The notes beneath the pieces were generated by a model. That model did no database searches and was not told the origin of the DNA. It saw nothing but the letters and a program-made list of their open reading frames with translations. From the NCBI GenBank assembly GCA_964458275.1, contig CAYWIE010000002.1, positions 1 to 64,000 of the forward strand: a stretch of DNA of 64,000 bases, given 5' to 3'. This document shows positions 59,214 to 64,000 of this stretch, piece by piece. The stretch comes from HGM04593 sp964458275 (GTDB taxonomy: Bacteria > Bacteroidota > Bacteroidia > Bacteroidales > Bacteroidaceae). Positions within the stretch are counted from its first letter, which is position 1, and each line of letters starts with the position of its first letter. The position numbers and the translations under genes are program-made.

Positions 59214-61271
59214 TCACTTCTCTGCAGTTCCAATATATTCGAAAGTAGTCTGTACCGCTGAATGATCAGAGGGCCAGATGTCATCGATTTCGGGCATGGT
59301 CTGCAAAATCTTTGAAGAAAGAATCCGTATGTTTCCTTTGCTGTATATATAGTCAATCCGTCCGAAGTCCAGTTGCCCGTAAATGCCGGCAAAGGTTCCT
59401 TCGGGACGCATGACCTCGTCCTTGTGGATGGCTCTGAATGTGTCGGTGTATCCCTTTTCTTGCATATAGCGCGATGTGGGAAACAGCACAGGTCCATATC
59501 CGGCATGCAAATGGGCTGCCCGTACAGTCCAGTCAAGATGGCTGTACGAATTGAAGTCTCCGCCAATAATCACCGCTACTTCCCGCTGTTTCAGCACCGG
59601 TTCAATGTCCTTTTCTATCATGATGCGGGCATCTGCCATTGGAACCACAGAGTCCTCTTTCACCCAGCCTTCCGTATCGTGCAATACATCCTGGTACGAA
59701 CCCGTGTAGTCGGGGTGATTGGAATATCGCAGCCAGCAGTCGTCCACTAAAACCTCTTTTCCGTTTGGCAGTCCTATCATTGCTGGATTTGAGCGGAAAG
59801 AGTGGTGGGTAGGAAGCTTTTCCAACGGATAGCGGCTGAATAGTGCCAGATTGTCTTTTGCCGAATTGGTTTGCAGATGGAAATCCAGTGCCGAAGCAAT
59901 GCTTTCTTGTAGACCGTAGCCTTCTTGCATGGTCACTATGTCTGCACCGGATGTACGGATTAATTCTATAATGCGTTCCTTTCCCTTCATGGGTACATGT
60001 CTGCCACCATGCCAGATGTTCCATTGCAGTACACTGAATACATTGGCATCGGAGACTGAATTTTTCGTAACCAGAATTGGTATATAATAGGGGCGGTTTG
60101 TTGTCGGGGAATATTTCCTTGTACCCAGTAACAGCCCTTCCAACACCGCTCTTACTGTATCGTTCAGCCCGGCATCTGCCGATATATCTGCTGTCACCAA
60201 TAGGTAATTGGCTCCTTCTTTCAGCTCTTTCTGCAAATTTGGCGACAACTCTATTTCCAATTTCCCGTGTTCGGGCAACCTATCGGTACGGTACAACAGT
60301 TCGCGTTGCTTGCTCCGGGCTGTCTGTCCCGTATAATAGACCGATACGGAAGATATGTCCCTCAGACTGCTTGTCTCTTGCAGATTGAGCGTAAAACCTT
60401 TGACGAAAATCGGTTTGCGCTTTCCTTGTGTACAAATCCGCATCTTCATCATCTGGTTTTCCTTGCTTCCTCGTACTACGTCCCACTCGCTTTCAATGGG
60501 CACCACACTGAAGATACGTTGATTCCCTTCATATGGCGTGAAATCCTTATTGTTGGCTGAGACTGCGTGTGCAACCGGCTTATTGCCGCTATAGTTGACC
60601 CGCCCGTTCCGCAAGTGGTAGGACAAGTATCCGCTTCCCATCCAATTCAATGCTGTATCGTCTATGCCGGCATCAAAGTTATAATATGCAACCAAGTCTG
60701 ATAGTGATTTGTGCTTGGGCGAAAGCGGAACAGCTCTCCATTGCCTTATTGTCTTCTCGGACAGAGCAGTTTTCCACACCCTTACCTCATCTATCATTCC
60801 TCCAAAAACAGATTCTGAAGTTTCATTTACTCCTATCGCTCCGGGAATGATTGTTATCGCAGTGTCTTTACTGGCATTTAGCTTTCCGTCCAGATATAGG
60901 CACATCTGTTCTCCGTTACAGGTCAATGCTACATGATGCCATTGTTCATCAAGTTCTGTTTCAGAAATCAATCCTGCTTTCATGCTGCACAACCTGCCTT
61001 TCGAAATAACCAGTGGCAGATTGTCTGCCTGCGAATATGTGCTGTATTCTCCTCCGCCAAATATCACTTCCTGTTCTTTCCAATCGCTGTCATCTCCCTT
61101 TATCCATGCTTCAAGGGTCCACGGGGCTTCAATAAATCCAATCCCGGTCCGCACATTGTTGTCTTCGCCGTCCAGTTTTAATGCAAGATTTTGGGAATGT
61201 AACAATTGAAGGCATGAGAACAGACCTATGATTGCCGTAAATATCAGTTTGCTGTTTTTTGCTTTTCTCAT
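59214..61271 (-). CDS. secreted LamG plus endonuclease/exonuclease/phosphatase-family protein
   Basis: 685 residues; signal peptide MRKAKNSKLIFTAIIGLFSC, which may also be a lipobox (FSC). Domains: a LamG/concanavalin-like lectin at about 30-200 (PWTLEAWIKGDD, WHHVALTCNGEQMCLYLDG, MIDEVRVW), a beta-sandwich like the neuraminidase-associated N domain (about 260-385), then an EEP phosphoesterase domain (about 405-680). The EEP active site is intact: VLQWNIWHGG, MQEGYG (Glu), GGDFNSYSHLDW, RIDYIYSKG and WPSDHSAVQ (His). EEP enzymes cut phosphodiesters in DNA, lipids or sphingomyelin. Pairing with a lectin domain and GH20 suggests a surface phosphodiesterase for host material; substrate unknown. 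Confidence 0.85.
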   Translation of the reverse strand: MRKAKNSKLIFTAIIGLFSCLQLLHSQNLALKLDGEDNNVRTGIGFIEAPWTLEAWIKGDDSDWKEQEVIFGGGEYSTYSQADNLPLVISKGRLCSMKAGLISETELDEQWHHVALTCNGEQMCLYLDGKLNASKDTAITIIPGAIGVNETSESVFGGMIDEVRVWKTALSEKTIRQWRAVPLSPKHKSLSDLVAYYNFDAGIDDTALNWMGSGYLSYHLRNGRVNYSGNKPVAHAVSANNKDFTPYEGNQRIFSVVPIESEWDVVRGSKENQMMKMRICTQGKRKPIFVKGFTLNLQETSSLRDISSVSVYYTGQTARSKQRELLYRTDRLPEHGKLEIELSPNLQKELKEGANYLLVTADISADAGLNDTVRAVLEGLLLGTRKYSPTTNRPYYIPILVTKNSVSDANVFSVLQWNIWHGGRHVPMKGKERIIELIRTSGADIVTMQEGYGLQESIASALDFHLQTNSAKDNLALFSRYPLEKLPTHHSFRSNPAMIGLPNGKEVLVDDCWLRYSNHPDYTGSYQDVLHDTEGWVKEDSVVPMADARIMIEKDIEPVLKQREVAVIIGGDFNSYSHLDWTVRAAHLHAGYGPVLFPTSRYMQEKGYTDTFRAIHKDEVMRPEGTFAGIYGQLDFGRIDYIYSKGNIRILSSKILQTMPEIDDIWPSDHSAVQTTFEYIGTAEK

Positions 61272-61358
61272 CTGAAAGATTCTGCGATTTTTTGTGTGAT
61301 ATTCAATGAAAAACAGTTTTGTCCTTGTTTTGTCAAGACCGATGCTGCTTCTAAAAAT

Positions 61359-61387
61359 AATATGCCCACCGGATTTGTGGGCATATT
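61359..61387 (-). terminator. hairpin after the carboxyltransferase gene
   Basis: AATATGCCCAC (61359-61369) pairs with 61377-61387 around a 7-base loop, 30 bp past the stop at 61417. Confidence 0.75.
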
Positions 61388-61416
61388 AAGAAGTTGTTTA
61401 AATTTTTGTGAAATAA

Positions 61417-63195
61417 TTATTCGAACAGCCCGTCGCGTTGGATGTAGGCAATAATGTCGCCGCGACGTACCTGCTGACCTTGCTGTGCGCATACTTCAAC
61501 CACTCGACCGCCCAATCCGGCAGACACCGGTTGCAGCTCGCCCCACGGGGTGATTATTGTACAGAACAGTTCATCTTCGGTTAGTTTCTTGCCTATTGCA
61601 GGGGGCATTGATGCTCCGTCGAACGACACTTCCCACAATAATTGTCCCTTTTCGGGTGCTGCTATGGGCTCGGCTTTTGCGTGCTTGATTGCCTTGATCT
61701 CTTCTATGCTGATGCCTTGTTTTGCAAGTTCGCCCTCTTTTGCCTTTTCGATGTCTGCGAGGAAACGCTCTTTTGCCGCACCGCTCTTGTAGTCGCGATA
61801 TTGACGGTCGTGCATGGCAAATTCAAACAATTCTTCATCGTCCTCTCCGCGTTCCCATCCGAGTTCTTCCATCTCTTTGATGTATTTGTCGAGTGCATCG
61901 GGATAGAAGTTCTGCGGGTCGGTTGTGGTAAATTCGTATCCTTTTTCTTTGGCAAGTTCCACAATCTCCGGAGCTACTTCTCCCGGCAGCTGACCGCTCT
62001 TGCCGAGTATCATTCCCCACATGCTTTCGTCCATGCGGCTGAAGCGGGGCTCGTCCTGTGCGTTGCTGAGCAGGTTCATAAGCGCAATGTTCTTCACATA
62101 TTGGCTGAAGGGTGTAACAAGGGGAGGGTAGCCCACACGTGGCCACACGTATGCAACTTCGTTGAAGAGTGCCACCATCAGTTCGTCGAGTGTGTTGTAG
62201 ACAGGCTTGCCTTTGCTTTGCAGAATTCCGTTTATTCCTTTGTAAACACCTGCAAGGTCCGACATCATTGAACCCATCATTCCTCCGGGCAATCCGCTTG
62301 TGAGCAGCAACGAACTCATAAGTTTGTTGTTGTTGTCCATGAAGTAGCCCAACCATTCGTCTATGAACTGTTGTGTCAGGCTGCGGGCTTTCATGTATGC
62401 GTTCATGTCTATCTCTGCCACCTTGAAGCCTGCATCCTTCAACATTGCCTGCACGCTGATGATGTCCGGATGTACTTTTCCCCATGACAATGGCTCAATG
62501 GCTGTGTCTATTATGTCGCAACCGTTTTCGCAGACTTCGAGTATAGATGCCATTGAAAGTCCGGGACCGCTGTGTCCGTGGTATTGTATGATAACATCGG
62601 GGTGTTTTTCCTTTATGCTTTTTACCAGACGGCCGAGGAATGAGGGACGTCCGATTCCTGCCATGTCCTTAAGGCAAATTTCGGGTGCTCCTGCCTCAAT
62701 GAGCTTGTCTGCCATTTCGCTGTAATACTCCACAGTGTGAATGGGAGACGATGTTATGCAGAGTGTTGCTTGGGGAATCATTCCTGCTTCGAGTGCATAT
62801 TTTATCGAGGGGATGATGTTTCTCACGTCGTTCAGTCCGCAGAATATGCGGGTGATGTCCGTGCCCTGTGCTTTTTTTACCTTATACATCAAGCGGCGTA
62901 CATCTGCCGGAACGGGGAACATACGCAGAGCATTCAATGCTCTGTCCAGCATGTGTGTCTGTATACCTGCTTCGTGAAAATATTTTGTAAACGAGCGAAC
63001 AGCCTTGTTGGGGTTCTCTCCTGCCATCAGATTAACTTGTTCGAATGCGCCGCCATTGGTCTCAACGCGTGCGAAACATCCCATTTCTACTATCACCGGT
63101 GCTATTTTTTCCAATTGTTCGGCAAGAGGTTGGAATTTGCCGGATGATTGGAACATATCGCGATAAACTAAACTGAATTTTATCTCCTTTTTCAT
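61417..63195 (-). CDS. carboxyltransferase (OadA/PycB type) with a biotinyl-like domain lacking the biotin lysine
   Basis: 592 residues, cytoplasmic. The carboxyltransferase barrel begins KFSLVYRDMFQSSG; CLKDMAG carries the carboxylated lysine and HGHSGPGLSMA the metal histidines. A conserved post-barrel helical domain (about 300-470) is typical of oxaloacetate decarboxylase alpha and pyruvate carboxylase B. The last 60 residues resemble a biotinyl domain (TPWGELQPVSAGLGGRVVEV, then QVRRGDIIAYIQR) but the frame ends where the AMKM biotin-lysine loop should be, and no EAMKM is present. It would need a separate biotin carrier protein, or its tail is not used for biotin. Own terminator, single gene. 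Confidence 0.88.
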   Translation of the reverse strand: MKKEIKFSLVYRDMFQSSGKFQPLAEQLEKIAPVIVEMGCFARVETNGGAFEQVNLMAGENPNKAVRSFTKYFHEAGIQTHMLDRALNALRMFPVPADVRRLMYKVKKAQGTDITRIFCGLNDVRNIIPSIKYALEAGMIPQATLCITSSPIHTVEYYSEMADKLIEAGAPEICLKDMAGIGRPSFLGRLVKSIKEKHPDVIIQYHGHSGPGLSMASILEVCENGCDIIDTAIEPLSWGKVHPDIISVQAMLKDAGFKVAEIDMNAYMKARSLTQQFIDEWLGYFMDNNNKLMSSLLLTSGLPGGMMGSMMSDLAGVYKGINGILQSKGKPVYNTLDELMVALFNEVAYVWPRVGYPPLVTPFSQYVKNIALMNLLSNAQDEPRFSRMDESMWGMILGKSGQLPGEVAPEIVELAKEKGYEFTTTDPQNFYPDALDKYIKEMEELGWERGEDDEELFEFAMHDRQYRDYKSGAAKERFLADIEKAKEGELAKQGISIEEIKAIKHAKAEPIAAPEKGQLLWEVSFDGASMPPAIGKKLTEDELFCTIITPWGELQPVSAGLGGRVVEVCAQQGQQVRRGDIIAYIQRDGLFE

Positions 63196-63516
63196 AATCT
63201 AATAAATTTGGAAATTCTTTACTATTTCTTAGAAGCCGTAATAACATAGCAAATATGGAAATGTCTTTGAATGAAATTCAAATAGCTTCTTTGCGTAAAG
63301 GTAGTGCAAAAAAAGATAAATTCAAATGAATTTTCAGAAGATTTATCCTTCGTTCTGTTAATGTATGTTTTGTGGCTAAGGTGCACCCGTTACTGTCTTC
63401 TTAAGGTTGCAACCTGATATTCTGTGCTTTTTCAAATTCTTTCCTGCTTTTTCATATTTCTCTTTGTTGTAGGAAAATATTCCAATGTTTTGGTATGACA
63501 TTGCAACACTTGGATG
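63196..63516. other. non-coding gap between the carboxyltransferase and DPP III genes
   Basis: AT-rich, with a divergent layout (minus gene ends its leader here, plus gene starts at 63584). A short minus-strand frame (63376-63564) has no signal or domain and I do not count it. No repeat or hairpin stands out. Confidence 0.5.
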
Positions 63517-63524
63517 TATCTTTG
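63517..63524 (+). promoter_or_regulatory. -7 box for the DPP III gene
   Basis: TATCTTTG, a TAnnTTTG match, start near 63531 and about 53 bases ahead of the ATG. TTTG-like sequence at 63488 is spaced too far to be a good -33. Confidence 0.5.
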
Positions 63525-63583
63525 CAGATGCGCTGCTTTTTGTGCAGACAAAAAAACAAAGCAAAATCCAATAAACATTTTAT

Positions 63584-64000
63584 ATGCGTAAACTAATGAT
63601 TACTTTATCTACAGCCACAGCACTTCTATCGGCATGCAGTGGCGGTGTACAGAAACTGGAAGAGACTGTTGCTGATGACTTTAAATACCAGGTGGAGAAG
63701 TTCGCAGATTTGGAGATACTTCGATATCAGGTGCCTGGCTTCGAAGAACTCTCGTTGCAGCAGCGTACATTGCTCTATTATCTCTCTAAGGCAGCTTTAG
63801 AGGGACGTGATATTCTGTTCGACCAGAATTGTAAATATAACTTGCAGATAAGAAGAACTCTTGAGGCTATCTATGAAAATTATAAGGGCGACCGCAGCGA
63901 TGAGCAGTACAAGGCTCTCGAACTCTATCTGAAGCGCGTTTGGTTCAGCAACGGTATTCACCACCACTATGCCGAGGATAAATTCAAACCCGGTTTTTCC
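63584..64000 (+). CDS. dipeptidyl peptidase III, M49 family, lipoprotein (5' part)
   Basis: 139 codons are present and the gene runs off the right edge. The start MRKLMITLSTATALLSAC is a lipobox (Cys 18). The mature part reads FADLEILRYQVPGFEEL, KAALEGRDILFDQNCKYNL and LYLKRVWFSNGIHHHYAEDK. These lines agree with the M49 dipeptidyl peptidase III of Bacteroides as I remember them. The zinc motif HELLGH lies later and is not in view. The enzyme trims dipeptides from peptide N-termini, here probably at the periplasmic side. Confidence 0.82.
   Translation, partial: MRKLMITLSTATALLSACSGGVQKLEETVADDFKYQVEKFADLEILRYQVPGFEELSLQQRTLLYYLSKAALEGRDILFDQNCKYNLQIRRTLEAIYENYKGDRSDEQYKALELYLKRVWFSNGIHHHYAEDKFKPGFS

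Noticed and set aside
63376..63564. 62-residue minus-strand frame
   Set aside because: No signal or domain, and it covers the promoter box of the DPP III gene.

Overview
The window reads as chromosomal DNA of a gut-type Bacteroidales (Bacteroidaceae/Prevotellaceae-like). The signs are the recurring Bacteroidetes promoter box TAnnTTTG upstream of many genes, secreted and lipoprotein glycoside hydrolases (GH36, GH43, GH2, GH20), a CHU_C/gliding-type C-terminal domain protein, a POT transporter, an M49 dipeptidyl peptidase III lipoprotein, and two-domain Clp/HtpG/GyrA/UvrA proteins of Bacteroidales type. Neither edge is a gene boundary: a plug/MG2-type surface protein is cut at the left and a DPP III at the right.

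Layout. 0-9.5 kb (minus strand): surface protein start, an alpha-galactosidase plus GH43 lipoprotein pair, a POT peptide transporter, uvrA and a CHU_C protein. 9.7-12.5 kb (plus): DASS anion transporter, LysR regulator, small membrane protein. 12.7-17.2 kb (minus): aspS, a patatin, an MBL hydrolase and murB. 17.4-22.9 kb: a 1342-residue GH2 beta-galactosidase, mgsA, panB. 23.1-25.0 kb: a two-gene Septu-type defence cassette (PtuA ATPase and PtuB HNH nuclease) sitting between two nearly identical terminators. 25.2-30 kb: htpG and clpC. 30.5-37.3 kb: gyrA, a TPR protein, a DUF4251-like protein with an in-frame proline-rich extension beyond its UGA stop, GH43 and nagB. 37.4-41.3 kb: radical SAM protein, ADP-ribosylglycohydrolase, ECF sigma factor with a membrane partner. 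41.4-47.6 kb: a lysis-and-tail remnant of a prophage. 47.6-47.7 kb: SRP RNA gene. 47.8-57.0 kb: a complete type III-B (Cmr) CRISPR effector operon. 57.2-63.2 kb: GH20, a LamG plus endonuclease/exonuclease/phosphatase protein, and a carboxyltransferase. 63.6 kb to the end: DPP III.

The main system is the ten-gene operon at 47.8-57.0 kb, transcribed right to left: cas6, nrN (DHH phosphodiesterase), corA-like membrane effector, a 131-residue membrane/coiled-coil protein, cmr1, cas10, cmr3, cmr4, cmr5, cmr6. Most junctions overlap or lie within about 20 bp. The cas10-CorA-NrN combination is the one described for SAM-AMP signalling in Bacteroides fragilis. By analogy, target RNA would switch on Cas10, its nucleotide product would act on CorA at the membrane, and NrN would destroy the signal. 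No cas1, cas2 or CRISPR array is present here, so crRNAs must come from elsewhere. The 131-residue protein between corA and cmr1 is the least explained part.

Non-coding structure is rich: several very long, perfect palindromic terminators between convergent genes, a small inverted-repeat element present twice (about 30.1 and 41.9 kb), and a promoter-bearing repeat shared by the cas operon and the radical SAM gene.
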